From Bacillota bacterium (GTDB lineage: Bacteria; Bacillota_A; Clostridia; Lachnospirales; Lachnospiraceae), in assembly GCA_023407175.1 (NCBI GenBank), contig JAEYMU010000057.1:186001-250000 (forward strand): a stretch of DNA of 64,000 nt, written 5' to 3'. Position numbers and translations under genes: made by a program. How positions within the stretch are numbered: position 1 is the first letter of the stretch; each line of letters opens with the position of its first letter. Under the pieces are notes generated by a model. That model ran no database searches and was not told where the DNA came from. It worked only from the letters and a program-made list of their open reading frames with translations. This document shows positions 26,572 through 36,904 of the stretch, one piece after another.

Positions 26572-27276
26572 ATGGAATTTACGAGGCTTTCTGCTCCGTC
26601 ATTAAAAGAAATGTTTATCCAGGAACTGGAAAGTATGATTTTATCGGGAAGGCTTGCGGTCGGGGAAAAGCTACCTTCCGAACGGGAAATTGCAGAATTG
26701 ATGCAGGTAAGCCGAGGTGTTGTTAACAGCGGAATTCTTGAGCTGTCCAGAAAGGGTTTTCTTTCGATCAAGCCGCGTATCGGAACCTTTGTTGCTGATT
26801 ACAGACGTACAGGAACTTTGGAAACTTTAATATCGATCATTAATTATAACCGGGGAGTCTTAAGATCAGAGGAGATTCGTTCCATTCTGGAGATACGTCA
26901 GGCCTTAAGCGAATTGTCCATCCGGCTTATCATTCCCCAATTAAAGCCGGAGGATCTTGATATTCTTCAAAAGCATGTGCTGGGAATTGCCAAAGCCTCC
27001 ACCTGCAAGGAGGCCAGTGAAAAAGCCTTTGATTTTCATCATGAGCTTGCTGTTTTATCCGGCAATATGCTTATGCCTTTAATTTATTATTCCTTTCGTG
27101 AGGTTGTTCTTGGCCTCTGGGAACGCTTTTGTATTCTGCATGGAAAGGATGAGCTTTATACCAATACGTGCACGCTTCTTAAATTTATTGAAGAGCGGGA
27201 TACGGAGGGGGCCATTCGATGGTCCAGTGAAACTGTGAACGAAACTCTTATGGGAAGGAAGCAAATCTATTATTAG
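26572..27276 (+). CDS. GntR-family (FadR/FCD) transcriptional regulator
   Basis: Regulator of 234 aa. A winged-helix domain (about 10-80) has the GntR signature GEKLPSEREIAELMQVSRGVVNSGILELSRKGFL, with the usual recognition-helix TVR/SRT positions reading SRGVV. A helical FCD-type effector domain follows (about 95-225). AGGAGG precedes the ATG by eight bases. It is divergent from hypB, and both promoters carry the same 13 bp dyad, so it likely represses the hyp-flavoprotein operon and itself. The effector is unknown. Confidence 0.88.
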   Translation: MEFTRLSAPSLKEMFIQELESMILSGRLAVGEKLPSEREIAELMQVSRGVVNSGILELSRKGFLSIKPRIGTFVADYRRTGTLETLISIINYNRGVLRSEEIRSILEIRQALSELSIRLIIPQLKPEDLDILQKHVLGIAKASTCKEASEKAFDFHHELAVLSGNMLMPLIYYSFREVVLGLWERFCILHGKDELYTNTCTLLKFIEERDTEGAIRWSSETVNETLMGRKQIYY

Positions 27277-27294
27277 TACCGCACATTCAAAAAA

Positions 27295-27323
27295 CTGGTC
27301 GGATCACAAACACATCCGACCAG
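27295..27323 (+). terminator. hairpin after the FadR-type regulator
   Basis: CTGGTCGGAT (27295-27304) pairs with ATCCGACCAG (27314-27323) around a nine-base loop. TGTTTTTA follows about ten bases later, so a terminator is plausible although the T-tract is not adjacent. Confidence 0.5.
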
Positions 27324-27368
27324 CCTGTCAGCTGTTTTTATATTCTTCAGGATACTGAATATCTGCAT

Positions 27369-28424
27369 TTACACCAATAACTCCTCCAGCAATTCCTTTA
27401 CCGTAGTCATTTTATTCAGCCTGTGTACATTATCCCCGCAAAATATCAGACCTTCCTCCAGATTTCCTTCCACCGCATTGATCAGTGCTTTGGTGATGCA
27501 GTAGGGGGTATCCTTCGGATTGCAGTGCTCCAGGCAATTAAAGCATTTGGTTACGGCAATCCGTTTGCCGTCCATGCTTTTTAGAAAGGAATTCATAATT
27601 GCACGACCCGGCATTCCTACCGGACTGATGACAATTTTTACATCCTCTTCTTTTGCATTAAGATAGGCATTCTTATATTCCTGGCTTGCATCACATTCCT
27701 CTGTTACAACAAAACGTGTCGCAATCTGAACGCCGTCGGCTCCCAGCTCTATCGCATGCTTTATGTCCTCTCTGTCAAAAATGCCGCCGGCAATTACAAC
27801 TGGAATCGGTCTATGATATTTATCTTCAAATTCCTTCTTACATTCAATAATTCCTTTTATCTCCGTATCATAATCCAGCTCCTCCAGGTGATCGAGCTGT
27901 TCCTTGCTAAAGCCAAGATGTCCTCCCGCCCGAGGTCCCTCGATTACTATAAAATCCGCCGTAGTCTTAAATTTTTTATCCCACATCTTAAGAATCACCG
28001 AAGCAGCCTTAATACTTGACACAATGGGAGCAATCTTGGTTTTAAAGCCCTTCACAAGCTCAGGAAGGGATACGGGCAAGCCGGCCCCCGAGATTATTAC
28101 ATCGGCGCCGCCCTCACAGGCCGCCTTCACATACCGGTCAAATTGCTTCGTTGCCACCATAATATTAACACCGACAATACCACCCATTGCAGCCTCCTTG
28201 GCAAGTTTCAGATGCTTTTTAATTGCCATCAGATTTGTTTCAATCTGGTGCTTATTAAAATCCGGCTCGTCATAGCCAATCTGGGCAGTCGAAATAATGC
28301 CAATTCCTCCTTCTCTGGCAACCGCTCCCGCCAACCTTGATCTGCTGACACCTACTCCCATTCCTCCCTGAATAATTGGAATTTTTGCCACAAGGTCACC
28401 GATAATCAATGGTTTCATCATCAT
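27369..28424 (-). CDS. nitronate monooxygenase-family FMN protein
   Basis: FMN-binding TIM-barrel protein of the nitronate monooxygenase / 2-nitropropane dioxygenase family, 351 aa. Features are IIQGGMGVGVSRSRLAGAVAREGG at the N-terminus, EGPRAGGHLGF (phosphate and substrate His region), and VVIAGGIFDREDIKHAIELGADGVQIATRF. The C-terminus carries CFNCLEHC and a further Cys pair region, unlike FabK. Start ATG 28424 has AAGGAG nine bases upstream. It probably detoxifies nitroalkanes; an enoyl-ACP reductase II role cannot be fully excluded. It stands alone with a clear promoter. Confidence 0.8.
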   Translation of the reverse strand: MMMKPLIIGDLVAKIPIIQGGMGVGVSRSRLAGAVAREGGIGIISTAQIGYDEPDFNKHQIETNLMAIKKHLKLAKEAAMGGIVGVNIMVATKQFDRYVKAACEGGADVIISGAGLPVSLPELVKGFKTKIAPIVSSIKAASVILKMWDKKFKTTADFIVIEGPRAGGHLGFSKEQLDHLEELDYDTEIKGIIECKKEFEDKYHRPIPVVIAGGIFDREDIKHAIELGADGVQIATRFVVTEECDASQEYKNAYLNAKEEDVKIVISPVGMPGRAIMNSFLKSMDGKRIAVTKCFNCLEHCNPKDTPYCITKALINAVEGNLEEGLIFCGDNVHRLNKMTTVKELLEELLV

Positions 28425-28536
28425 ACTTCTTATCTCCTTATCCTGGTAATCATAATCAATACTTACTCTGTTAAAATATATTTTGATAATCAAACTATTT
28501 GTTCAAAATAATCCGATGTCGCCACCGGTTAATATT

Positions 28537-28565
28537 ATTATAGCCAGATAAAGAAACATTGTCAA
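28537..28565 (-). promoter_or_regulatory. sigma-A promoter of the nitronate monooxygenase gene
   Basis: Minus-strand -35 TTGACA (28565-28560), 17 bp spacer, -10 TATAAT (28542-28537): a consensus match. The gap 28425-28850 otherwise contains only this promoter and two hairpins. Confidence 0.7.
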
Positions 28566-28649
28566 TATGTCGTGGTACATTTATCTATTTTACATGGTAT
28601 TTATTACTACATTACTTGCTATAGAATATTAATGGATTGCAACAGTCAA

Positions 28650-28675
28650 GGGCATGCCTTTGCAAAAGCATGCCC
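28650..28675. repeat. GGGCATGC hairpin
   Basis: GGGCATGC (28650-28657) pairs with GCATGCCC (28668-28675) around a ten-base loop. No T-run follows on either strand. Its function is unclear. Confidence 0.4.
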
Positions 28676-28744
28676 CCTACGCAACTACGTTTAATAAAAT
28701 AATTTTGTATATTCCGGATAAGCTCATAAACAGCTTTTCACATC

Positions 28745-28789
28745 AAAAAAACCTTACTGACCTTCTTATGAAAATCAGCAAGGTTTTTA
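28745..28789 (-). terminator. terminator after the chemoreceptor gene
   Basis: AAAAACCTT with ACTGA (28746-28760) pairs with TCAG and AAGGTTTTT (28775-28788). A-rich and T-rich flanks on both sides give T-tracts on either strand. It lies downstream of the minus-strand chemoreceptor gene. Confidence 0.65.
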
Positions 28790-28850
28790 TTATTCTTGTT
28801 ACAGAAATCCATTCCGACTTAACATGGTCGCGGACAAACCATTCCAACAA

Positions 28851-30983
28851 TTATACCAGAAAGGCCTTCACAGCCGTCACAAGCTGCTCTGCATTTTTAT
28901 TCAGGTTACTTGCCCAGCGATCCAGTGTCTCTACCGCAACCATCTGATTTTCAGAGGTTTGATTAACATTGTTGATGGAAGCAGCCATTTCTTCGAGTAC
29001 CGCTGATATGTTTTCTATCGCTCCCAGAGTGCTTATTCTTGCCTCCTCTATGTTAGACACATTATCTGAGATATTCTTTATATGATTTACAAGCTGATCC
29101 ACACTTGCATTAATATTACGGTAGGATTCTATCGTGTTCTTAACAGCATCTTCCTGCTGTGCCATAATGTCCTCTGCTCTTGCGGCTGTCTCTACGGCAT
29201 TTCCCGTATTTTCGTGAATGCTGTTTATGATACTTTTAATATCATGTACAGAGGCTCGCGTCTGATCTGCAAGATGGCCTATTTCACTTGCCACAACCCC
29301 AAAGCCTTTTCCTGCTGCTCCTGCTCTTGCTGCCTCAATGGAAGCATTTAAGGAAAGCAGGTTTGTCTTATTCGAAATATCATCAATTACATTAATAATA
29401 GAATCAATGGATTTTGATTTATCGGCCAGACTTTCGATTTCCTTCACTATGGCAGCGGTAATCTGCTTTGTTGCTCCTGTCTGCTCATTTAGTCTGCCTG
29501 TTGTTATAGTTCCTGCATGAATGCTCTGCCTGGTATCCTCGGTAATCGTATTGATATTGCTTGTATTATCGCTTAACAAAGTTATTCTGCCTGAGAGGCT
29601 ATCCATCTGCTTCAAGCATTCCTGTGCATCTCCTGCCTGCTGTAAAATACCCTGTTCTATCTCACTCATTGCACGGGATATGTCTCCGGTGGCTTTGACA
29701 AAGGAGCCGGAAGTTGTCTCTACATTGACTGAGGCCTCTGATACTTCAACACTTAACTCCTTTACCTGACCTGCCAATTTCTTCATGTTGGCGAAGGTAG
29801 CATTAATTTCATGGATCAGTATCAGGAATTCATCCCGCCGCTTCGTACTAAGATGTATCGTAAGATCACCGTTGGAAGCCTTCTGTAATTTCGTAATAAT
29901 ATACCTTATAATTTTGCTGATGCCTCCGGAAATCAATGCAGCAATCACGATAGCGATCAGACAGGCAATGATTACAATAATAAAAGTGATATCCCGTATC
30001 GTATCTGCCTGCTTTATAATACTGCTGTTTGGTACGATGGCACAGACCATAGCTCCTGTATTCGCAACCTTTGAATACAAAAACAGCTGTCGTTCTCCCT
30101 GATAATCAACATAATCAGAACCGCTATCCGCCGCAGAAGCTATCGCCTCCTTGTAAAAATTCTGTCCGGAAAAAACCTGCTCCGATTTATCTTCCATAGC
30201 CCCACAGATGATTTCCTTCCCCTCTGCGGTTACAAAGCCGATAGTGCCTGCTTCATCCAGCTCTACATCCGTAAGAATATCCTTTACCACCTTATAATCA
30301 ATATCAATAACAATCAGGGCATTTGCCTCTGTTATACTGCGGATCAGCCTTAAAGAATAACTTTCCGGACCAACCCCCAGCTTTTCATCCAAATATTCCT
30401 CTCTCCCAACCCAAACCATACTAATTGCGCCTTTTACAGACTTGGCTGTCTCTGTCTCATAAAAGCCTGCTACAATATTATTCTCGATCTTCCCAATTGT
30501 AGTGATCGAAATATCCTTATCCGATAAAATTGAGATATCTGATATAAAATCATCCGTCGCTTTCTTTGTTGTAAAAGAATTTTGAATATTCCTGCGGGTG
30601 TTACTGTATGCCGCTGTATCATTCTTTTTAATACCTATAAAATAATTCTTAATCGAGTCATCACTCTGGTACTGCGTGGAAAGCGCCTCCACCCCTTTAA
30701 TACCCAACCGGAGGTATTCGCTTGTCATGTTCATTGTCTGTATGGTCGAATGCTCATAACTGTTTCTTAAGCCTTCCGCTGCCTTTTGATAGGATACTAC
30801 TCCCAAAAAAATAATAAATGCAACCGGTACCAAAAAAGACAGGATCAATTTAAAACGAATGGTAGTGATCAACGGGACAGTCGGAAGCTTTTTTGATGTA
30901 TCTGAATACTTTTTTGATGCATCAGAAAGCTTTTTTGATGTACCTGCAGGTTTTTTTTCCTGATACCGCTTTCGTAATTTCAT
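28851..30983 (-). CDS. methyl-accepting chemotaxis protein
   Basis: Transmembrane chemoreceptor, 710 aa. A cytoplasmic N-terminus carries three near-identical SKK-x-SD-x segments (about 16-33). TM1 is at about 45-64, a Cache-type sensor follows, then TM2 ([20 protein letters not shown], about 345-370), a HAMP linker and the signalling domain with the hairpin-tip region [16 protein letters not shown]. It signals to CheA/CheW; no che genes are nearby. ATG 30983 has AGGAG eight bases upstream, preferred to the ATG at 31064. The ligand is unknown. Confidence 0.9.
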   Translation of the reverse strand: MKLRKRYQEKKPAGTSKKLSDASKKYSDTSKKLPTVPLITTIRFKLILSFLVPVAFIIFLGVVSYQKAAEGLRNSYEHSTIQTMNMTSEYLRLGIKGVEALSTQYQSDDSIKNYFIGIKKNDTAAYSNTRRNIQNSFTTKKATDDFISDISILSDKDISITTIGKIENNIVAGFYETETAKSVKGAISMVWVGREEYLDEKLGVGPESYSLRLIRSITEANALIVIDIDYKVVKDILTDVELDEAGTIGFVTAEGKEIICGAMEDKSEQVFSGQNFYKEAIASAADSGSDYVDYQGERQLFLYSKVANTGAMVCAIVPNSSIIKQADTIRDITFIIVIIACLIAIVIAALISGGISKIIRYIITKLQKASNGDLTIHLSTKRRDEFLILIHEINATFANMKKLAGQVKELSVEVSEASVNVETTSGSFVKATGDISRAMSEIEQGILQQAGDAQECLKQMDSLSGRITLLSDNTSNINTITEDTRQSIHAGTITTGRLNEQTGATKQITAAIVKEIESLADKSKSIDSIINVIDDISNKTNLLSLNASIEAARAGAAGKGFGVVASEIGHLADQTRASVHDIKSIINSIHENTGNAVETAARAEDIMAQQEDAVKNTIESYRNINASVDQLVNHIKNISDNVSNIEEARISTLGAIENISAVLEEMAASINNVNQTSENQMVAVETLDRWASNLNKNAEQLVTAVKAFLV
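30888..30950. repeat. three tandem 21 bp repeats inside the chemoreceptor gene
   Basis: Copies begin at 30888, 30909 and 30930, each with CTTTTTTGATG followed by a variable half. They are in frame and encode the repeated SKK-x-SD segments before the first membrane helix. Repeat number could vary by slippage. Confidence 0.8.
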
Positions 30984-31245
30984 AATTTTATCTCCTCTCA
31001 TATGAGTGCTCTCGGAAACTACATTTTTTCTGATCATCATAATACCGTGACAGGGCAGCTTCAAAATCAGTAGATATGAGTTTTATCAAAATGAGTATTA
31101 TTTTTGTATTAATTATACCTTAAAATTCATATAAAAACTACAAAAAATTCATATTTTAATTTATTTTTTTAAGCATTTTCACAATACAATCGCATTAGAA
31201 GTTGTTTTTATTTTAGCAAATTAACAATAATATTTTACGAATAGG

Positions 31246-31279
31246 AATGGGGTATGATTCTGATGAATCACACCCCATT
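31246..31279 (-). terminator. hairpin after the sugar binding-protein gene
   Basis: AATGGGGTATGATTC (31246-31260) pairs with GAATCACACCCCATT (31265-31279) apart from one mismatch near the middle. No strong T-run follows on the minus strand. It lies 80 bp beyond the gene's stop. Nothing else is seen in 30984-31360. Confidence 0.45.
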
Positions 31280-31360
31280 ACCTGACATTGAGCCGATTTA
31301 CGATCTTTTAACTGACCATACCATATTTGGTTAACTCAATGATTATTTAATGGTAGTTAA

Positions 31361-32902
31361 TTATCTTACAGCCTTCCAAGCATCATACTGCTTCTGAGCC
31401 TCTGTAAGAACCTTCTGATATCCTGCATCATCCAGTGCTGCCTGATAATCTGCAATTGCTGCATCTACATCATCCGGTGAATATCCGCCGTTTTCAAGAG
31501 CAAAGCCAAACTCGTTAAATACCTGTACACAAGCTGCATATTCTGCATCTACAGATGATTTGTCAAATCTGAAACCTGCTGCAACGGAACTCTCTGCGTT
31601 GTCATTGAACTGGCTGTATAACTCAACCTTATTGGAAGGCTCACCTGTTTCAAGAGAAAGAATTGTTACAGTAGTTGACTCCCAAGCACTGTGATTGTAT
31701 TTACCTGCATCAGTTTTTGTAACTGTGCCGTCATCAGCCTTAGTATAATCTGTTCCTTCAATACCGAAGGTATAAAGGTCAGCAAGGCTCTGATCTGTAT
31801 ATAACAGGCTTAAGAACTTAAGTGCTGCAATAGCTTCTGCTTCGGAAGAATTAGAGCTGATTGCATAGCAGGAACCTAAGGTTGTATTGGACATAACCCA
31901 ATTCTTTGTAATCTTAGCCATCTCAACTTCACGGCTGTAACGTGTATCAGCTTCCTCATTATTCGGAACATCTGTCCACCAGGAGATACCCCAGTCAGCT
32001 GTTTGGATCGTTGTATCGGTGGTTGTCTTTGTAAGGTCATCCTCGCTTAAGTAACCCTTATCAGCCCAGTCACCCATTAAAGAAGCGAATTCCTTGTATT
32101 CTGCGGAGGTTACGGTGTCAACAACTGCATCCGCATCCTTGTCAACTGCGATAAAGCTGTCGCCGCTGAAGAAATCATATTTATCCAGATAATATCTGTA
32201 GAACATAGCTGTCTTTTGTGATAAGTAAGGATACTTCAGACCTTCTGACTTACAATCTGCCAACATGGGCTCGATATCCTTCAGGCTCTTTACTGTTGAT
32301 AAATCCCAGTTATACTTGTCGATTAAATCCTTGCGGAACATCAGATTATAGCCTTCTGCCGACTCTTTGTAGCAAGGGATAAAATAGTTCTTTCCGTCAA
32401 AGGATGATGCCGGCCATACCCAATCAGGAATTGCAGTGTAAATATCATACTGCGGAAGTAATTCGGTAAGGTCATAAACAGCGTTCTGCTTTACAACATC
32501 ATCGGTCTTGATTGTCTGCATCCAGTTTGCTGTAAAGAAAAGATCAACTTCCCCTGCACCAAGAGCAAGATTACACTTGTCAGTGTACTCACCGCTGCCG
32601 ATGTCGTTCAGTTCAACCTGAACATTGATCTTATCGCCAATATAATCATTGATGGCATCCTGTACCTTCTTTACCTCATCGGTATCCGGAGCGGCGATGT
32701 TAAAGGACGGTCTGTAAATAGCAATAGTAACCTTCTCACCGGAATTAGCATCTGTATCGTTATTAACTTCGCTACCGCTTCCGGGTGTAGGTGTTGTGTT
32801 GCTGTCACCATCCTTCTTCGTACCGCATCCAACTGCTGTAAACATCACAAGCGCTAAGGATACTGCAAGGAATTTCTTACCCCATTTCTTAATTTTTAAC
32901 AT
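31361..32902 (-). CDS. sugar ABC transporter solute-binding lipoprotein
   Basis: Extracellular binding protein, 513 aa, of the type that accompanies LplB/YtcP permeases (family 1, with a DUF3502-like C-terminal half). The signal peptide ends with a TAVGC lipobox, followed by a linker rich in Thr, Pro, Gly and Ser. GGGAGG is seven bases before the ATG. It is the third gene after the two permease genes. Likely ligands are oligosaccharides. No ATPase gene lies nearby; these systems normally share an MsmX-type ATPase encoded elsewhere. Confidence 0.9.
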   Translation of the reverse strand: MLKIKKWGKKFLAVSLALVMFTAVGCGTKKDGDSNTTPTPGSGSEVNNDTDANSGEKVTIAIYRPSFNIAAPDTDEVKKVQDAINDYIGDKINVQVELNDIGSGEYTDKCNLALGAGEVDLFFTANWMQTIKTDDVVKQNAVYDLTELLPQYDIYTAIPDWVWPASSFDGKNYFIPCYKESAEGYNLMFRKDLIDKYNWDLSTVKSLKDIEPMLADCKSEGLKYPYLSQKTAMFYRYYLDKYDFFSGDSFIAVDKDADAVVDTVTSAEYKEFASLMGDWADKGYLSEDDLTKTTTDTTIQTADWGISWWTDVPNNEEADTRYSREVEMAKITKNWVMSNTTLGSCYAISSNSSEAEAIAALKFLSLLYTDQSLADLYTFGIEGTDYTKADDGTVTKTDAGKYNHSAWESTTVTILSLETGEPSNKVELYSQFNDNAESSVAAGFRFDKSSVDAEYAACVQVFNEFGFALENGGYSPDDVDAAIADYQAALDDAGYQKVLTEAQKQYDAWKAVR

Positions 32903-32956
32903 TTTTAATCCTCCCTTAAAATATTATATTTCAAGATGCATAAAGCATCATGAATA

Positions 32957-33901
32957 TCAACCCTTAACCGAACCAACCGTAAGTCCCTTTATAAAATACT
33001 TCTGGAAGAACGGATATGCTACCATAATAGGACCGATAACCGTAATAACCGTAGCCATTGTAGATGAATATTCCGGTATACCACCCTGCATCGCTATCAA
33101 TGCCGCACTCGAAATATTTTTATTATTAAGTAAAAACTCTATATTTCTCTGGATACGGACCAAAAGCAGCTGTAACGGTATCTTATCTGCACTCGTAATA
33201 TAAAGCAATGCATTCTGCCAGTCATTCCAGAAGGCTGTTGCCATCATAAAGCCCACGGATGCAAGTACAGGCTTCATAAGCGGCAGAACAATCTGGAAGA
33301 AGGCCCTGTATTCTCCGGCACCGTCAATTCGAGCAGAATCCATCAGCTCATCAGGAATGCTGGTTTGAATATAGGTTCGCAAAATAATAACATTCATGGT
33401 AGAAACAGTCAGCGGCAGAACGAGCAGCCAGATACTGTCCTTCATATGATACATCGTTGTAAATACCAGATAGCTGGCGAGCTGACCGCCGGAAAAAAGC
33501 ATCGGTATCATTAAATAGATTGACAAAAACTTTCTTATACGAAAATCCCTTCTGCTAAGTGCAAAGGCAAACAGGCTCATGATCAGAAGCCCCAGAACCG
33601 TTCCTACTACAGTAATGAAGATCGTAACACCATAGGATACAAAAAGCTGATTTCCGTATTTCAGTACATATTCAAAGCCCTTTAGGGACCATTTCTCCGG
33701 AAAATAGCTAAAGCCATTGGAAGCAATACTCTTATCATCCGTGAAAGCTATTACAAAAACCAATATAATCGGTAACAGGCAAAACAAGGTATAAAGTCCA
33801 AGAAGTGCCGCTAATATATACTGCCCTATTCCGGTTTTTTTCTTTTTCTTCTTTATTATTATTTTATTTTCATTCGCACCGGTAGCTGCTAAAGTACTCA
33901 T
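32957..33901 (-). CDS. carbohydrate ABC transporter permease (MalG/YtcP type)
   Basis: Inner-membrane permease, 314 aa with six predicted segments. The cytoplasmic EAA-type loop reads ELMDSARIDGAGEYRAFFQIVLPLMKP. A basic N-terminal run of lysines (KIIIKKKKKKTG) precedes the first membrane segment. ATG 33901 is chosen because GGAGG lies seven bases upstream and abuts the earlier ATG at 33907. It partners the LplB-like protein encoded 23 bp upstream. Confidence 0.9.
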   Translation of the reverse strand: MSTLAATGANENKIIIKKKKKKTGIGQYILAALLGLYTLFCLLPIILVFVIAFTDDKSIASNGFSYFPEKWSLKGFEYVLKYGNQLFVSYGVTIFITVVGTVLGLLIMSLFAFALSRRDFRIRKFLSIYLMIPMLFSGGQLASYLVFTTMYHMKDSIWLLVLPLTVSTMNVIILRTYIQTSIPDELMDSARIDGAGEYRAFFQIVLPLMKPVLASVGFMMATAFWNDWQNALLYITSADKIPLQLLLVRIQRNIEFLLNNKNISSAALIAMQGGIPEYSSTMATVITVIGPIMVAYPFFQKYFIKGLTVGSVKG

Positions 33902-33924
33902 ATTCATTCCTCCAGTTTTCCAAT

Positions 33925-34839
33925 TTAAAATAATGAATTTTCCGGTGCCGCCTTACGTACAATACCATTGGCAACCAGTATCAGCACCAAGCCGACAATC
34001 GACTGATAAAATGTTGCCGCGGCTGTAAATCCCCAATTGGGTGTTGTAAGGATTGCATTCAGAACATAAGAATCAATAACCTGGGTTGTTGAATACAAAA
34101 TACCGCTGTTTCTTGTTACCTGATAGAATAAACCGGTATCCGAACGCATAATACCGCCGACACTAAGCAAAAGCATGATTGTGATCATCGGGATAAGCGA
34201 AGGTAATGTGATATTGAAAATCTGTTTTCTCTTATTGGCACCGTCAATCTGTGCCGCCTCATATAACTGCTGGTCGATGCCGGCCAGAACAGCCATATAA
34301 AGAACTGATCCGTATCCGACACTGTTCCATATTCTTACAATTGTTAATATAACCGGCCAGGATTTTGCATCCGTATACCAACGCACCGCATCAGCTCCAA
34401 AGAACTGGAATATATTATTGATCATTCCGTTATTGCTGAAAAATGCATATACAATAAACTGTACAGCTGCATAGGATATAAATACAGGAATGATCATAAT
34501 ACTCTGGAACGCTTTTCCCACACGCTTAAATACCAGCTGGTCAATTGCAATTGCTATTACGATATTCAAGATTGTACCGAGTACTGTAAATATCACATAA
34601 TACATTAACGTATTTGATGTCATTCTCCAGAAGGTCTTGCCCGAAGTAAGCAAAAACTTAAAATTATCCAGCCCGATCCAGGGACTCTTCCAGATACCTG
34701 CACCGTAGTCAAATTCCTTAAATGCCATTACCAGGCCTGCCATTGGCATATAACTGAAAAGGAACAACACAAGAATCGCCGGAATACACATGATCAGATG
34801 CGCTCTATGCTTCCACGTGTTACGCAAAAAATCCTTCAT
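33925..34839 (-). CDS. carbohydrate ABC transporter permease (LplB type)
   Basis: Inner-membrane permease, 304 aa with six membrane segments. The EAA loop reads QLYEAAQIDGANKRKQIFNITLPSL. The N-terminus (RAHLIMCIPAILVLFLFSYMPMAGLVMAFKEF) is typical of LplB proteins. GGAGG is seven bases before the ATG. First gene of the transporter operon; the 297 bp upstream gap to the LacI gene shows a TTCGAA-centred dyad near 34930 but no confident promoter. Confidence 0.9.
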   Translation of the reverse strand: MKDFLRNTWKHRAHLIMCIPAILVLFLFSYMPMAGLVMAFKEFDYGAGIWKSPWIGLDNFKFLLTSGKTFWRMTSNTLMYYVIFTVLGTILNIVIAIAIDQLVFKRVGKAFQSIMIIPVFISYAAVQFIVYAFFSNNGMINNIFQFFGADAVRWYTDAKSWPVILTIVRIWNSVGYGSVLYMAVLAGIDQQLYEAAQIDGANKRKQIFNITLPSLIPMITIMLLLSVGGIMRSDTGLFYQVTRNSGILYSTTQVIDSYVLNAILTTPNWGFTAAATFYQSIVGLVLILVANGIVRKAAPENSLF

Positions 34840-35136
34840 TATCTTTCCTCCTTACAAGTTAATTGGATTGTAGGGTACCTATAATCCGGCAATATTTACT
34901 TTTTTTAATACAAATACATATGGTCTATTCGAAAGACTATTGTAGCGGCAATCTCTCACCATCCATATCCGGTACATTATATGTTAAGACTCCCCATCAT
35001 CTTTAAAACAATTACCGCAATATGCCGATTCATTGATTGCCCTTTGCAAAAACTCCATTACATCATTCTGCCATAATCATAAGTTTTCCCCTTGACCTCT
35101 TCCTTTCTCCTGCTTTTGTTCCGGTCTCCCTTATGG

Positions 35137-36153
35137 TTACCTTTTGTTAAGATTGCGTACCGAATTCCCCTTCAGTACCTCACCGTCGATCACTACTCTT
35201 TCGATAATTGATGCCTTTGGATTTTCAATCAAAGTAATCAATTTTTCCGCGGCGCTTCTCCCCAAGGCCTTGGTATCCTGTTGCAGAGTAGTAAGTTTCG
35301 GATCAAGCATCTGTGACAGTAAAATGCCGTCATATCCAATAATGGATATGTCCTCCGGAATGCGAAGTCCCTGTTCCTTTATCGCGTTAATACCGCCGAT
35401 ACAGGAAAAATCATCCGGAAACATAATACAGGTGGGTCGATCCTTCAATAGCAGAAGCTCTCTGGTTAGCCTTGCCGTAGTATCAGGATCATGATAGATA
35501 CCGCTTTTTACATAATCGTCCGGGACATTGATACCCAATTCCCCAAGGGTTCTGTAAAAGCTTCCGACCCGGTTCTGGGTAACAGAAGAATCCGCCCCAT
35601 GAATAAAGGCTATTTTCCTGTGTCCCATTTCATACAAATAGGTGATCAGCTCCCTGATGCCCTTTATATTGTCTGAAATTATGGCGGTTCGGTTATCAAA
35701 CACATGATCAATTGTTACAACCGGCAGCTCCCCATGGATTAACTCCGTTACTCCGGGATCTGAAAAATCAATACATGCAATCACTACTCCGTCGACTCCG
35801 CGGTACTTACTGTGTTCATAATAGGACATATTCTTGTGTCCCGTATGCTTACTTATAAAGGTTATATCATAACCGCTTTTTTCCGCTTCCACTTTAAAGC
35901 TGTCCAGCACGTTGGCAAAATATTCGTGGGTCAAGCCGCTTTGCGCTTCATCCACAAATAAAACACCCAAATTATATGTACGGTTCGTCTTTAAAGCTCT
36001 CGCAGAAGAATTCGGGAAGTAGCCCATTTCTTTTGCAACTCTTCTTACGTTTTCCTTGGTGGCTACGGCGATATCACTATGATCATTCAACGCCTTACTT
36101 ACCGTAGCAACCGAAACTCCACATCTGATCGAAACATCCCTTATCGAAACCAC
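35137..36153 (-). CDS. LacI-family transcriptional regulator
   Basis: Sugar-responsive repressor, 338 aa. The helix-turn-helix IRDVSIRCGVSVATVSKALND and hinge helix NSSARALKTNRTYNLGVLF are intact, followed by a periplasmic-binding-protein-like effector domain (about 60-335). Start codon is GTG 36153 with GGGAG seven bases upstream. It precedes the sugar ABC genes on the same strand, so it probably controls them. LacI-like half sites (TTAAACGTTT, 36427-36436) lie upstream. Confidence 0.9.
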   Translation of the reverse strand: MVSIRDVSIRCGVSVATVSKALNDHSDIAVATKENVRRVAKEMGYFPNSSARALKTNRTYNLGVLFVDEAQSGLTHEYFANVLDSFKVEAEKSGYDITFISKHTGHKNMSYYEHSKYRGVDGVVIACIDFSDPGVTELIHGELPVVTIDHVFDNRTAIISDNIKGIRELITYLYEMGHRKIAFIHGADSSVTQNRVGSFYRTLGELGINVPDDYVKSGIYHDPDTTARLTRELLLLKDRPTCIMFPDDFSCIGGINAIKEQGLRIPEDISIIGYDGILLSQMLDPKLTTLQQDTKALGRSAAEKLITLIENPKASIIERVVIDGEVLKGNSVRNLNKR

Positions 36154-36544
36154 ACTAATGCTCCCTTATTATATGCATTATTTCGCATTTTTTCACTTAA
36201 TCGTTTTCTGTCGTTTTAATTAAGCAAATTATACAACCATTTGTAATAATTTAATCATTTTATATTATTTATGCCGATATATTCAAGCTACCTTAAGTAA
36301 TTTTACACATAACAACCAGCTATTTATTTATCAAACTAGAATAATTGCTGTTATCTTACAATTGTTATCTTAAACCTTTTCGAAAAATAATGCAAGCTTT
36401 TTTTTGATAAAATTACGAAAATCAACTTAAACGTTTTCTACATAGGTTAAAATATACAAATTATAAGGATTTTCTGCCGCATATTCTCTGCCTTTTATCA
36501 TATATTTCCAGTATATTAATTTCGGGTCGAGACATAATAATAAC

Positions 36545-36611
36545 AGATACGACGAGAGCACTTAACTATTTGAATATGAATATACTCTGATTTGTAAGTC
36601 CTGTCGTATCT
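36545..36611. repeat. long-range inverted repeat in the 36.2-37.0 kb gap
   Basis: AGATACGAC (36545-36553) and GTCGTATCT (36603-36611) are perfect complements, with an inner ACTTA/TAAGT pair. A transcript would fold into a stem with a large loop. No known RNA family is recognised. Confidence 0.5.
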
Positions 36612-36632
36612 AAAAATGATGGACTCAGTAAA

Positions 36633-36679
36633 ATGAATTCATCATAAAATTACAGGATGAATTCACTCAAATGAATTCA
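36633..36679. promoter_or_regulatory. three copies of palindromic ATGAATTCA
   Basis: ATGAATTCA occurs at 36633-36641, 36657-36665 and 36671-36679; the core TGAATTCA is a perfect palindrome. Three copies in 47 bp suggest a binding-site cluster. They stand upstream of the possible gene remnant at 36768. No regulator can be assigned. Confidence 0.4.
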
Positions 36680-36767
36680 CTTGTAAATAATAAAAGAATA
36701 GATGGTTTGTGATTTCGTCTCAGAATTACAGACTGCAAGCTTCTTGTATGATTGGGAGATGGTAGCT

Positions 36768-36818
36768 TTGGACAGTTTAATTAGTTTATTTGAAAGCTTT
36801 GGTTATTCCTCAGTTTAA
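36768..36818 (+). pseudogene. possible 5' remnant of a membrane-protein gene
   Basis: A TTG codon with GGGAG nine bases upstream opens a 16-codon frame ending MDSLISLFESFGYSSV-like residues before a TAA. The text resembles the N-terminus of DedA-family proteins, which start with a short amphipathic stretch and GYxxx before the first helix. A plus-strand terminator follows at 36905 with no gene to serve. Together these suggest a deleted plus-strand gene. The match is short and judged by eye only. Confidence 0.25.
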
Positions 36819-36904
36819 AAAAGAAACTTAGGTGAATTGATGAAGCAATATCTCACTGTCAAATTGAATATTGCATGAAAAAGAAATGAGACACCAGATG
36901 GTAG

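Noticed and set aside
36427..36436. Catabolite-responsive element (cre)
   Set aside because: The TTAAACGTTT core is present, but several flanking positions do not fit the cre consensus; it is more likely a generic LacI-type half site.
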